DNA from: an uncultured Bacteroidota bacterium
GTDB lineage: Bacteria; Bacteroidota; Bacteroidia; Flavobacteriales; Flavobacteriaceae
Assembly: GCA_902517895.1 (NCBI GenBank)
Contig: CABYEA010000007.1
Span: forward strand, 1 to 61,032
Direction: 5' to 3'
DNA length: 61,032 bases
Shown here: positions 1 to 8,530 of the stretch, in pieces
Layout: every line of letters begins with the position of its first letter
Numbering within the stretch: position 1 is the stretch's first letter
The notes under the pieces: generated by a model
The model's database searches: none
What the model saw: the letters and a program-made list of their open reading frames with translations, nothing else
What the model was told of the DNA's origin: nothing
Translations under genes and position numbers: made by a program

Positions 1-458
1 TTCAGGTAGAACATCCGATTACTGAACAGGTTATTGATTATGATTTAATCAGAGAACAAATTATGGTTGCCTCTGGTGTAAAACTTTCTGGTAAAAATTA
101 CATACCCAAACTTCACTCAATCGAGTGTAGAATAAACGCAGAAGACCCGCATCATGGGTTTAGGCCATCACCTGGAAAGATTACAAACTTACATTTACCG
201 GGTGGCCATGGAATTAGAATTGACACCCATGTATATTCAGGATATACAATACCCCCAAATTACGATTCAATGATTGCTAAGCTTATTACTACTGCACAGA
301 CAAGAGAAGAGGCCATAAATAAAATGAAAAGGGCATTGGATGAATTTGTTATTGAAGGAATTAAAACGACAATACCATTTCACAGAAAACTTATGGATAG
401 CAAAGACTATTTAGAAGGAAATTATACCACAAAGTTTATGGAAGACTTTTCAATGTAA
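1..458 (+). CDS. accC: Biotin carboxylase subunit of acetyl-CoA carboxylase (3' part)
   Basis: The gene is cut by the left edge: the reading frame is open from base 3, so the Met at 63 is internal and not the start. The visible 151 residues begin with [10 protein letters not shown], the ATP-grasp/biotin-carboxylase signature. They continue through [31 protein letters not shown] and GIKTT, in the same order as the C-terminal third of E. coli AccC. The enzyme carboxylates biotin on the carrier protein with ATP and bicarbonate, the first step of fatty acid synthesis, in the cytoplasm. It ends 7 bp before the next gene. A propionyl- or methylcrotonyl-CoA carboxylase biotin-carboxylase domain is possible, since only the C-terminal part is visible. 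Confidence 0.88.
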   Translation, partial: QVEHPITEQVIDYDLIREQIMVASGVKLSGKNYIPKLHSIECRINAEDPHHGFRPSPGKITNLHLPGGHGIRIDTHVYSGYTIPPNYDSMIAKLITTAQTREEAINKMKRALDEFVIEGIKTTIPFHRKLMDSKDYLEGNYTTKFMEDFSM

Positions 459-465
459 GATTAGT

Positions 466-1998
466 ATGAAAAAAATAGTTGTTGTTGGTTCAGGAATTAA
501 TGGTTTAGTGGTAGCCAATTACTTGGCCAAAAACAATTTTCATGTTACAGTAATTGAAAAGAAGGACAGAGTTGGCGGAGCTTGTGTTAAGGACACAGCT
601 GTAATTAACGGAAAGGACGTCAATTACGCCCATGGTGCTACCGTACTTGGAATGATGCAAAAATTTGTTTTTGAAGAAACAGGGTTAGACAATCATGTAA
701 AAACATATTTTCCAAAAGAACCTAAAATTGTTTATTTCAATGATCCTGAAAATGCTACAAGAATTTTTCAAGACACTAATGATTTATGCTTTGAGTTGAA
801 AGAAAAATGGAATGAAGAAGGAGATGTTAAATCATTTAGAGACGATGAAAATAAAGTAATAGATTATCTACAGAATCTTTACAGAAATGGTACAACTCCA
901 AGTATTGAATCAGCAAGAGAAAACTTAGGACATTATTTAACCAAGCTTTGGGTAGAAGGTTCAGCTCACGATCTATTAAACCACTATTTTACCTCTGAAA
1001 AAACAAAATTATACATGGGTATGACAGTAATCGAAAGTGGTCCAACCTCATTATATGAACATGGGTCTGCTATCAATATACCAATAATGGATTCAGGATC
1101 AATTTTCAATGGCTACTGGGGTTTTGTTAAAGAGGGAATTTGGAAAATTACTGAGAAACTTTCGAAAATAAATTTAGATGTTGGTGTTGATATAATGTTA
1201 TCCACTGAAATTAAAGAAATTGATACCAAAAAGAATATAATTTATTATCTCAAAGATAAAAATGAAAATAAACTTCTCTACGACTACATGTTTTTTGCAA
1301 CTGACCCTATTACTCCATCAAAGATTTTAGGAGACAAACCATTTACAGCAGGTCTTGAAAAAAAAGATTGGATAGGGTCAAGCGGTAAACTCACCTTGTT
1401 TTTCAAAAACCCTGTCAAATGGAAATATTCAGATAAAAAAAACAATTATGACACATCATTTAGATTTATTTTTTCGAATGAAACATTAAAAGAATTTGAA
1501 AAAGGTAGTCAAGATGCTAAAAAAGGACTTAAAGACTATATTCCGGGCTATATACAAATCTACCCTGAAGGAGCTGCTCAAAGAAAAATGGGTAATGTTG
1601 AAGATTTTGACAAAGTAATTTTATTTACAAAGAATTTTTCATTTGAAAATAAAGGGAACAACCTCAATGAAACAAAAAATATAATTATTTCAAGTTTTTT
1701 AAACTTTATTGAAAATCCAGAAGATCTAATAGACTCAAAATTTATAACCCCAAAAGATTTAAATGAAATTTTTCTTTTTCCAAAAGGAAATATAGATCAT
1801 CTTTCACTTACAAAAAATCAAAATTTTGATAAACGTACTTTTTCTAGCAACCCTAATGAAGACTTTTTTAAATACCATGATTATAATAACATATATTATT
1901 GTGGAGCAGGATCATTTCCTTGTGGCAGTGTTGCTGGGACCCCAGCATATATGTCATATAAACAGTTTATAAATAAAGACCTCAAAGAACTTATTTAA
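466..1998 (+). CDS. FAD-dependent oxidoreductase, phytoene-desaturase/carotenoid-isomerase-like
   Basis: A 510-aa flavoprotein. Residues 4-13 form a Rossmann dinucleotide-binding loop (VVGSGINGLV, GxGxxG), followed by the FAD-ribose acidic residue in VIEKKDRVGGA (about 29-39). The C-terminal motif YYCGAGSFPCGSVAGTPAYM matches the FAD-contacting tail of the CrtI/amine-oxidase family. Relatives desaturate or isomerise carotenoids or oxidise amines; the substrate cannot be read from the sequence. No signal peptide is seen, so it is probably cytoplasmic or membrane-associated. It starts 7 bp after accC and may be co-transcribed with it. Its stop codon overlaps the stop of the convergent CotH-like gene. 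Confidence 0.75.
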   Translation: MKKIVVVGSGINGLVVANYLAKNNFHVTVIEKKDRVGGACVKDTAVINGKDVNYAHGATVLGMMQKFVFEETGLDNHVKTYFPKEPKIVYFNDPENATRIFQDTNDLCFELKEKWNEEGDVKSFRDDENKVIDYLQNLYRNGTTPSIESARENLGHYLTKLWVEGSAHDLLNHYFTSEKTKLYMGMTVIESGPTSLYEHGSAINIPIMDSGSIFNGYWGFVKEGIWKITEKLSKINLDVGVDIMLSTEIKEIDTKKNIIYYLKDKNENKLLYDYMFFATDPITPSKILGDKPFTAGLEKKDWIGSSGKLTLFFKNPVKWKYSDKKNNYDTSFRFIFSNETLKEFEKGSQDAKKGLKDYIPGYIQIYPEGAAQRKMGNVEDFDKVILFTKNFSFENKGNNLNETKNIIISSFLNFIENPEDLIDSKFITPKDLNEIFLFPKGNIDHLSLTKNQNFDKRTFSSNPNEDFFKYHDYNNIYYCGAGSFPCGSVAGTPAYMSYKQFINKDLKELI

Positions 1999-3428
1999 TC
2001 CAAATAATTATTTGCTGCATTTGTTCTGTTTTGAGCATGGCTATTAAGTGTTGATACAGCTTCTTGAAAATCAGAAGGAGACTCCAGAAATGTGTACCCT
2101 TGTTGTTCATTTATTACTGAAGATTCAATCATAGAAGCATACTGGGTATAAACAGACTGAATATATGATGTTTGAAAAGCACCATTTATCACACCTAAAA
2201 CGTAGCCGTCATAAATATCACGATATGATGAGTCGTTGTATATAAAACTAATAAGAGGCCAATTGTTTCCAACACCATTAAAGTTAAGAGGTAGCGATCC
2301 ACCCATTTTTCCAAACTGTAGGCTTTCGTTATTGTCCCAAGGAACCCAGGTCAAGATTCCATTATTGTCTGGGTTTCCATACAAATAATAGTTATGCGTC
2401 ATTCTTCCGTAAGTATCCCAATTTTGAATTACAGTATTAACGGCTAAATAATTAAGAAAACCATCTACATCAAAAACTGCCTCTAAATTATTTCTCCAAA
2501 GTTCAGGGTTGTTAATTCTATCATTGCTATGAAGAGCAGAATATATATTTTGAATATCACCCCAGTCTGATTCATTTTCATTGGATTGTTTAACAAAATC
2601 CTCTTCATTAAAACTACCGTAAGAAAAGCTCGCCCCATTTCCGTCAGGTTTATATAAATTTCCTTCATCATTACTAAATTGTGACTCTGCTAATGTATCA
2701 TCTGGTTCCTCGACCATAGTATATAATCCAAAATAAATTGGTCCGGAGCCATGATCAACATAAATTTCATAGAATTGTGTTCTGGGTGATGGGACCCCAG
2801 ATTCTCTAAAAATATCAGCAGCAACTTTTTCTCTAAGCTGTGACTCGTCGTCAAAATTATTTTTCAAACTAAATTGTTTAAAACCATAAAACCTTTGGTT
2901 TTCAATTTCTGGAAAGTCATCTTCGAATTCATCAAAATCGAGTTTGAAGGACATTTTCCAAACACCATTTCTCCATGAAAAAGCAAGACTTGAATTTCCC
3001 TTAAACCTAGCCCCAACTTTATACCATTGAGTTCCATTATAATAAACATCTGCAGGCCTAAAAATTGGATTTTCTGAAGCAAATCCAGGACCACCACCAG
3101 GACCACCACCAGGACCACCGCCTTGACCAAAAGTACCATATAACCCAGACATGTCTTCAAGCATTAAACTCCAGTCTGACGCATCAAAAACAATATCCAT
3201 TCTTCTAACTGTACCATTATTTTCATATACCTCCGTATAATCGGGGTCTATATCATTACTGTGTGTATTCACGGCCCAATCTGATATATCTAAAGCAGTA
3301 GAATCTATATTATCTTCTGAATTATTGGATGAGTTATTATTGTCAATCATAATCTCAGAGTCATCTTTAGAGCAAGAAATAAGAAACAAGGATACAATTA
3401 AAAAAATTGAAATAAATCTTGAAATCAT
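1995..3428 (-). CDS. CotH-kinase-family lipoprotein
   Basis: A 477-aa lipoprotein with a signal peptide ending in a lipobox (LISC, Cys19). A low-complexity Asn/Ser linker follows, then a Gly/Pro-rich segment at 101-116. The remainder matches the CotH family: the nucleotide-pocket region around GARFKGNSS, FSLKNNFDDESQLREK, RTQFYEIYVDHG and a C-terminal helix-rich part. Characterised CotH proteins are atypical protein kinases acting outside the cytoplasm; many Bacteroidota genomes encode lipoprotein versions of unknown target. It is the last gene of a tdk-alr-cotH unit, 7 bp after alr. The Gly/Pro insertion is encoded by a 12-bp tandem repeat. Confidence 0.75.
   Translation of the reverse strand: MISRFISIFLIVSLFLISCSKDDSEIMIDNNNSSNNSEDNIDSTALDISDWAVNTHSNDIDPDYTEVYENNGTVRRMDIVFDASDWSLMLEDMSGLYGTFGQGGGPGGGPGGGPGFASENPIFRPADVYYNGTQWYKVGARFKGNSSLAFSWRNGVWKMSFKLDFDEFEDDFPEIENQRFYGFKQFSLKNNFDDESQLREKVAADIFRESGVPSPRTQFYEIYVDHGSGPIYFGLYTMVEEPDDTLAESQFSNDEGNLYKPDGNGASFSYGSFNEEDFVKQSNENESDWGDIQNIYSALHSNDRINNPELWRNNLEAVFDVDGFLNYLAVNTVIQNWDTYGRMTHNYYLYGNPDNNGILTWVPWDNNESLQFGKMGGSLPLNFNGVGNNWPLISFIYNDSSYRDIYDGYVLGVINGAFQTSYIQSVYTQYASMIESSVINEQQGYTFLESPSDFQEAVSTLNSHAQNRTNAANNYLD
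3085..3120. repeat. Three tandem copies of a 12-bp unit inside the CotH-like gene
   Basis: On the plus strand the unit CCAGGACCACCA occurs at 3085-3096, 3097-3108 and 3109-3120, the last copy with a final G. Read on the minus strand it encodes an in-frame Gly-Gly-Gly-Pro repeat. Slippage by whole units would lengthen or shorten the linker without breaking the frame. Confidence 0.85.
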
Positions 3429-3435
3429 ATTTTTA

Positions 3436-4524
3436 TTAATTAATAATTTTTCTATCTATTCTTTTTGACAAGTTAGTAAGAATTTCGTAAGAAATAGTAC
3501 CAACTGATATTGCAAAGTCTTCAGCGTTATTTTCTTTGTCAAAAATCACTACCTCATCTCCTTCTTTTGATTTAATTCCAGTTAGATTTACCATCATTAC
3601 ATCCATACATATATTGCCAATAGTGAAAGCTTTTTTTCCGTTAACAATAACATATGCCCCTTTTGAAAAAGATCTACTTATTCCGTCTGCATGACCAATA
3701 GGAATTACCCCTATCTTAGTTTTTTCATTACAGATAAAACCTTTGTTGTATCCTACATAATCCCCTTTTTTAGCACTTATTATTTGTGAAATTACAGACC
3801 TTAATCTATGCACAGGGATAAGATCTTCCTTAAGATGATTGTTGTAGCCATATAATCCGATTCCAGATCTAACCATATCAAACTCGCATTCCGGGAAATT
3901 AAAAATTCCAGATGTATTAGACATATGAAGAATTAGATTATAAGAAAGCTCAGACTTTATAATAGAGGATATTTTTTTAAATAAATTTATTTGAGACAAT
4001 GTAAATTTTGATTCTTGCAAATCGTCAGTTGCAGCCAAATGAGAATATAGGCTTATCAACCGAACGGAATCACAGTCTTTAATCTTAGTTATTGCTTTTT
4101 TAGCTTCCTTGTCATTAAACCCAACCCTGTTTAGACCCGTATTAATTTTGAAATGGCAAGGGTAATTTTTTATATTATTAGATTTTAAAAAAGCGATAAA
4201 ATTGTCAAGAAAATAAAACGAGTAGAGGCTTGGCTCTAAATTATATTTTGTGATTTCAGCAAATGATTCAGTTTGAGGGAGTAAAACCAATATTGGAGTT
4301 TTAATTCCAGACCTTCTTAGTGCAGCGCCCTCATTCGCAAATGCAACAGCAAAATAATCTATATTTAAGGACACTAATTTTTTTGCAATTTCTATACTGT
4401 CAGACCCATAACCATTGGCTTTTACCACAGCCATGAATTTTGTTTTAGGCTTTAGCTTAGAAGAAATAACACTGAAATTGTGTTCAAGAGCCTTAAGATC
4501 AATTTCTAATACAGTTTTTTTCAA
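3436..4524 (-). CDS. alr: Alanine racemase
   Basis: A 362-aa PLP enzyme that interconverts L- and D-alanine for peptidoglycan synthesis in the cytoplasm. The N-terminal motif MAVVKANGYGSD contains the PLP-binding lysine (Lys35). The motif MVRSGIGLYGYN and the C-terminal-domain motif VGYNKGF, which carries the second catalytic tyrosine, are both present, as is IPIGHADGISR. Length and motif order are normal for the family. The start ATG overlaps the stop of tdk by 4 bp, so the two genes are probably translationally coupled. The CotH-like gene follows 7 bp downstream. Confidence 0.93.
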   Translation of the reverse strand: MKKTVLEIDLKALEHNFSVISSKLKPKTKFMAVVKANGYGSDSIEIAKKLVSLNIDYFAVAFANEGAALRRSGIKTPILVLLPQTESFAEITKYNLEPSLYSFYFLDNFIAFLKSNNIKNYPCHFKINTGLNRVGFNDKEAKKAITKIKDCDSVRLISLYSHLAATDDLQESKFTLSQINLFKKISSIIKSELSYNLILHMSNTSGIFNFPECEFDMVRSGIGLYGYNNHLKEDLIPVHRLRSVISQIISAKKGDYVGYNKGFICNEKTKIGVIPIGHADGISRSFSKGAYVIVNGKKAFTIGNICMDVMMVNLTGIKSKEGDEVVIFDKENNAEDFAISVGTISYEILTNLSKRIDRKIIN

Positions 4525-5135
4525 TCTTTATTTTTTTTTCTTGAAGCCTTTTTTGCTTTCTTGACAGACTTCTTTACATATGCCGCACGACTTAGAGGCA
4601 TATATTCATCTCCTTTTCCAAGTAGAATTCTTTTTTTACTTTTTGTTTTTCTATAACTATATTGAGCAAGCCCTCCAGTCTTTGGGCAAATCGCATGTAC
4701 CTTAGTAACATATTCAGCTGTTGCCATGAGGTTAGCCATGTTTTTAAAAGGAACCCCCTTATAGTCCATGTCAAGTCCAGCTACTATGACTCTTACTCCT
4801 TGGTCAGCAAGTGTATTACAAACTTCAACAATAGCATCATCAAAAAACTGAGCCTCATCAATTCCAACAACTTTAAAACCTTTTGATTTTTTATAAATTT
4901 CTTTGCTTTTCTTAATTATTGTACACTCAATAAATGACTCATCATGAGATACGACCTTATTTTTTTTGTCCCTAGTGTCTAGTTTAGGTTTAAAAATAAT
5001 CACCCCCAAGTTTGCATATTCAGCCCTACGAATCCTTCTGATCAATTCTTCTGTTTTCCCAGAAAACATTGATCCACAAACAACTTCAATCCACCCGCTT
5101 TGTTTGCTAAAGTTTAAAGTATTTTCAAGAAACAT
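4521..5135 (-). CDS. tdk: Thymidine kinase, type II
   Basis: A 204-aa salvage kinase that phosphorylates thymidine with ATP in the cytoplasm. The P-loop GSMFSGKT lies at 21-28 and the Walker-B-like DEAQFF at 93-98. In most type II enzymes a zinc is held by three Cys and one His in the C-terminal lasso. Here the corresponding stretches read AICPKTGG and MPLSRAAY, so only one of the four ligands seems to remain. The last 20 residues are very Lys-rich. It is the first gene of the tdk-alr-cotH unit and is divergent from rsmI across 112 bp. Confidence 0.92.
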   Translation of the reverse strand: MFLENTLNFSKQSGWIEVVCGSMFSGKTEELIRRIRRAEYANLGVIIFKPKLDTRDKKNKVVSHDESFIECTIIKKSKEIYKKSKGFKVVGIDEAQFFDDAIVEVCNTLADQGVRVIVAGLDMDYKGVPFKNMANLMATAEYVTKVHAICPKTGGLAQYSYRKTKSKKRILLGKGDEYMPLSRAAYVKKSVKKAKKASRKKNKD

Positions 5136-5247
5136 TTTGTAAATTTAAAAAGTTTAATAGCTTAATTGATTCCTAAATTGAATCAAATAAATTTAGTAAA
5201 AAAACAAGCTGATATTAACCCAAGTTAAATTTAATTTAAAGATTTTA

Positions 5248-5916
5248 ATGAGTAAGCTATTTGTTGTACCAACACCAATTGGTAATTTAGGAGATATCAC
5301 CCTTCGTGCAATTGACACTCTTAAGTCTGTTGAATTAATCTTGGCCGAGGACACTAGAACCTCATTAAAGCTATTACATCACTATAATATTAAAAACAGT
5401 ATTCAATCCTTTCACATGCAAAACGAACATAAAAAGCTAAATTCAATAATAGAAAAGCTAAACAGTGGTTGTGAAATTGCATTAATCTCTGACGCCGGAA
5501 CCCCTGGTATTTCTGATCCAGGCTTTTTATTAGTTCGTGAGTGTATTAAGAATAATATTGAAGTTGAATGCCTGCCTGGAGCAACAGCTTTGATTCCAGC
5601 ACTGGTTAATTCAGGTTTACCATCGGACAGATTTTTATTTGAAGGGTTTTTACCTGTAAAAAAGGGAAGAACCAAAAGATTAAAGGAAATTGCAGAAGAG
5701 AATCGGACAGTTATATTTTATGAATCTCCTCACAGGATTTTAAAAACATTAAATGATTTATCATCTTATTATAATGAAGAAAGCCAAATAAGTATATCCA
5801 GAGAATTAACAAAAATTCATGAGGAAACTTTTCGTGGAACAATTAAAGAGTCGATCAAGTATTTTGAAAAAAAGAAACCGAAAGGAGAATTTGTGATTAT
5901 CCTTTCACCAAACTAA
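5248..5916 (+). CDS. rsmI: 16S rRNA (cytidine-1402-2'-O)-methyltransferase
   Basis: A 222-aa tetrapyrrole-methylase-fold SAM methyltransferase that modifies the ribosomal decoding centre. Diagnostic motifs are VPTPIGNLGDITLRA (7-21), LILAEDTRTS, SDAGTPGISDPG and the C-terminal GEFVIIL. The protein lacks the extra C-terminal region found in E. coli RsmI (about 286 aa) and matches the shorter form I associate with Bacteroidota. It opens a tightly packed plus-strand run in which genes are 1-4 bp apart up to 10902. Confidence 0.92.
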   Translation: MSKLFVVPTPIGNLGDITLRAIDTLKSVELILAEDTRTSLKLLHHYNIKNSIQSFHMQNEHKKLNSIIEKLNSGCEIALISDAGTPGISDPGFLLVRECIKNNIEVECLPGATALIPALVNSGLPSDRFLFEGFLPVKKGRTKRLKEIAEENRTVIFYESPHRILKTLNDLSSYYNEESQISISRELTKIHEETFRGTIKESIKYFEKKKPKGEFVIILSPN

Positions 5917-5920
5917 AAAT

Positions 5921-6337
5921 ATGGATACAAATACAGTTATTACAAATTGGAAAAAGGGAACTACGGAATTTGAATGCATAAATCCAAATGGTGTTTCGAC
6001 AATTCTTGGAACAAGCACCGATGGAGAAGAAAAAACAGCTTCACCAAAAGCAATTATGCTTGGTTCATTAGCAGTTTGCTCAGGCCTAGATGTTATTGCG
6101 ATACTAAAAAAAATGAGAATTGAATTAGATGATTTTAAAATAAATACAATAGCATCATTAACTGATGAGCATCCAAGATATTACAATCAAGTCACAGTTG
6201 AGTATCATTTTTTTGGAGAAGGCTTAGATAAAGAGAAAATTGAAAAATCTGTTGATTTGTCAGTAACCAGGTATTGTGGAGTAATGGAAATGTTTAGGGG
6301 ATTTTCCAAAGTAAAAATTGAAATTAAGTACAATTAA
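5921..6337 (+). CDS. OsmC family protein
   Basis: A 138-aa OsmC-fold protein. Members of this family reduce organic hydroperoxides using two conserved cysteines. Here the cysteines are in LAVCSGLDVIAIL (Cys53) and TRYCGVMEMF (Cys119), the positions expected for the redox pair. The segment SPKAIMLGSLAVCSG is typical of the YhfA-like branch, whose role is less well defined than that of Ohr/OsmC. It is cytoplasmic with no signal peptide. It lies 4 bp after rsmI and 2 bp before the nuclease gene. Confidence 0.85.
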   Translation: MDTNTVITNWKKGTTEFECINPNGVSTILGTSTDGEEKTASPKAIMLGSLAVCSGLDVIAILKKMRIELDDFKINTIASLTDEHPRYYNQVTVEYHFFGEGLDKEKIEKSVDLSVTRYCGVMEMFRGFSKVKIEIKYN

Positions 6338-6339
6338 AA

Positions 6340-7119
6340 TTGTTAGCTGAAATTAACAAACATATAAATGATGACAAGATTAGTTTTGATGAGGCTAATC
6401 ATGAATATTTTGTAGATGGGAAAAAAATTAAATTTTCGGTCACAGAAATAATTGACAAGTTTTTTCCAAAATTTGATAAAGCCTATTGGGCAAAGAGAAA
6501 GGCTAAAGAAAAATTAGATAAAGACCATATTGATTATGATTCTGAAATATTAGAGTCAGTGATAAAACAAATTTTGGATGGTTGGGAAAAAAAGAGAGTT
6601 GACGCAGCATCAAGAGGCACTTTGCTTCACGAAAAAATTGAAGACTTCTATAATTCTAAATCTCATAATGAGTATCCACCAGAATTCCAATATTTTAAAA
6701 ATTTTCATAACAAATATAAAAGACTAAAACCCTACAGAACAGAGTGGAGAGTTTTTGACAAAAATCTTTCTTTAGCTGGCACTATTGATATGGTTTATGA
6801 AAAAGAAAATGGCGAACTATTTATTTTTGATTGGAAAAGAACATCAAAATTAGTTGACCAAAATAATCAGCCAATTCTAAAGGATTTCAACTTTGGTTAT
6901 GGCGGCCTGTCTCATGTGGCTGATAATAGTTTTAACAGATATGCGTTACAACAAAATGTTTATAAATATATAATTGAAAAGCACTATCTAAAGAAAATTA
7001 GTTCAATGAACTTACTAGTTTTACACCCCGACTATAATGACTTTATTCATCTAAAATTACCAGACATGAAAAAAGAGGCAGAATTTTTGATTCATCAAGC
7101 AAAAGAATTAACCAATTAG
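6340..7119 (+). CDS. PD-(D/E)XK superfamily nuclease, RecB-like
   Basis: A 259-aa protein starting at a TTG 2 bp after the OsmC stop; no in-frame ATG precedes residue 151, so the TTG is needed. The core is RecB-type. An RGTLLHEKIE helix supplies His97, GTIDMVYE supplies Asp150 and IFDWKRTS supplies Asp164-x-Lys166, the D...D-x-K active site. The N-terminal FSVTEIIDKFFPKFD motif is also seen in phage and repair nucleases of this class. It likely cuts DNA, but the partner and pathway are not visible. No Cas, AddAB or restriction gene is nearby; the neighbours are housekeeping genes. Confidence 0.75.
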   Translation: MLAEINKHINDDKISFDEANHEYFVDGKKIKFSVTEIIDKFFPKFDKAYWAKRKAKEKLDKDHIDYDSEILESVIKQILDGWEKKRVDAASRGTLLHEKIEDFYNSKSHNEYPPEFQYFKNFHNKYKRLKPYRTEWRVFDKNLSLAGTIDMVYEKENGELFIFDWKRTSKLVDQNNQPILKDFNFGYGGLSHVADNSFNRYALQQNVYKYIIEKHYLKKISSMNLLVLHPDYNDFIHLKLPDMKKEAEFLIHQAKELTN

Positions 7120-7120
7120 C

Positions 7121-8383
7121 TTGGAAGAAAAACTAGATCCGTACGCAGCACTAAGATTTAAGGAATTTAATTTTTTTCTTGTCATAAGATTTATTCTTGT
7201 ATTTGGATGGTCAATGCAGTTTATCATTGTTGAGTGGGAGGTTTACAGTTTAACAAAGGACCCGTTATCCTTAGGCTTGATTGGCTTAGCCGAAGTTATA
7301 CCAGCTATTTCAACGGCCTTATTCGCAGGCCACATTGTAGATCAACGAGAGAAAAAAATGCTATTTGTACAATGTATTATAGCATTTTTACTAGTTGCAA
7401 TTGGTTATTATTTTATTACCAGCCCATATGTTTATGATAGCTATGAAAATTCTCAAATTCTAATTGGAATATATATTTTGGTTTTTCTAGGAGGCTTTAT
7501 ACGAGCTTTTATTGGTCCTACAATTTTTTCATTAGTTGCCTTAATCGTTCCAAAAAGAGTTTATCCCAATGCGGCTACTTGGAGCAGTTCAACATGGCAA
7601 TTAGCGGTGGTACTCGGTCCCGCATTTGCAGGATTCTCTATAGCATGGATTGGAGTACACAATTCTATGGGGATAGTACTTGCAACAATAGTAATAGGAC
7701 TTTTATTAATAGGCTTTATAAAAAAGAAACCTATTTTAAACCCTAAGATTGGTGAGCCAATATTCCAAAGCTTGAAAGCAGGATTGAGCTTTGTATATAA
7801 AACTAAAGCTATTTTAGTAGCATTGACTCTTGATATGGTTGCCGTATTATTTGGGGGAGCAATTGCACTACTGCCAATTTACGCACAAGACATACTAAAT
7901 GTGGGGTCTGAAGGATTTGGAATTTTGCGAGCCGCTCCTGCGGTTGGATCGGTATTAATGATGATTGCCTCCGCGCACATACCGCTAACGAGAAACGCCG
8001 GAAAAAAATTACTATTAGCTATTTTTTGTTTTGGGATATCAATAGTAGTATTTGGTATTTCTGATATTTTCTGGCTATCTGTATTTGCGTTATTTATGTA
8101 TGGATTAACAGACGGAGTATCAATGATTATTAGACAAACTATTTTACAGCTAAAAACACCAGATGAGTTTAGAGGAAGAGTTGCTTCGGTGAATTCCATT
8201 TTTGTAGGTTCATCAAACGAACTAGGAGCTTTTGAAAGTGGCGCAACAGCGAAATTAATGGGTACAGTGCCCGCAGTTGTTTTTGGGGGGTTGATGACAA
8301 TATTAACTGTTGGATTTACATCGGTTAAATTCCCAAGCTTTAGAAAATTGGATTTAACAAGAGATATGAACGAAAATAAATAA
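7121..8383 (+). CDS. MFS transporter
   Basis: A 420-aa inner-membrane protein with about 12 hydrophobic segments. The loop AGHIVDQREKKM between TM2 and TM3 is the MFS motif-A region (GxxxDRxxRR). The layout resembles the EntS/MFS_3 branch, which includes exporters of siderophores and drugs, but the substrate cannot be assigned. The start is TTG, 1 bp after the nuclease stop. The next in-frame Met is residue 32, inside TM1, so TTG is preferred. A TonB-dependent receptor lies two genes downstream, which is weakly consistent with a role in metal or siderophore handling. Confidence 0.8.
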   Translation: MEEKLDPYAALRFKEFNFFLVIRFILVFGWSMQFIIVEWEVYSLTKDPLSLGLIGLAEVIPAISTALFAGHIVDQREKKMLFVQCIIAFLLVAIGYYFITSPYVYDSYENSQILIGIYILVFLGGFIRAFIGPTIFSLVALIVPKRVYPNAATWSSSTWQLAVVLGPAFAGFSIAWIGVHNSMGIVLATIVIGLLLIGFIKKKPILNPKIGEPIFQSLKAGLSFVYKTKAILVALTLDMVAVLFGGAIALLPIYAQDILNVGSEGFGILRAAPAVGSVLMMIASAHIPLTRNAGKKLLLAIFCFGISIVVFGISDIFWLSVFALFMYGLTDGVSMIIRQTILQLKTPDEFRGRVASVNSIFVGSSNELGAFESGATAKLMGTVPAVVFGGLMTILTVGFTSVKFPSFRKLDLTRDMNENK

Positions 8384-8386
8384 ATT

Positions 8387-8530
8387 ATGATTTCAGCAAT
8401 TTATATAGTAGGAGGTTGTGTATTTGCAATATATATATTTCTTCAAATATGGGACATTTACAATCAAAAAAAAGGTGATAGTGACAGCGACTCCGGCTAT
8501 TATTCCAGACACAATCAACCAGAAAATTAA
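8387..8530 (+). CDS. Small 47-aa membrane protein
   Basis: The gap between the MFS stop and the TonB-receptor start is filled exactly by an ATG-initiated frame of 47 codons whose TAA directly abuts the receptor ATG. Residues 2-22 form one hydrophobic segment (AIYIVGGCVFAIYIFLQI), followed by a charged and polar tail (KKGDSDSDSG). The exact packing in a tight operon and the membrane-segment-plus-tail design support a real gene. I do not recognise a family. Confidence 0.6.
   Translation: MISAIYIVGGCVFAIYIFLQIWDIYNQKKGDSDSDSGYYSRHNQPEN

Noticed and set aside
63-65. Met at 63 as the start of the first gene
   Set aside because: The frame is open to the window edge, and the residues before it form the biotin-carboxylase signature QVEHPITE, so the gene begins outside the window.
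3085-3120. CRISPR or other array from the 12-bp repeat
   Set aside because: Repeats are contiguous, without spacers, and lie in frame in a coding sequence.
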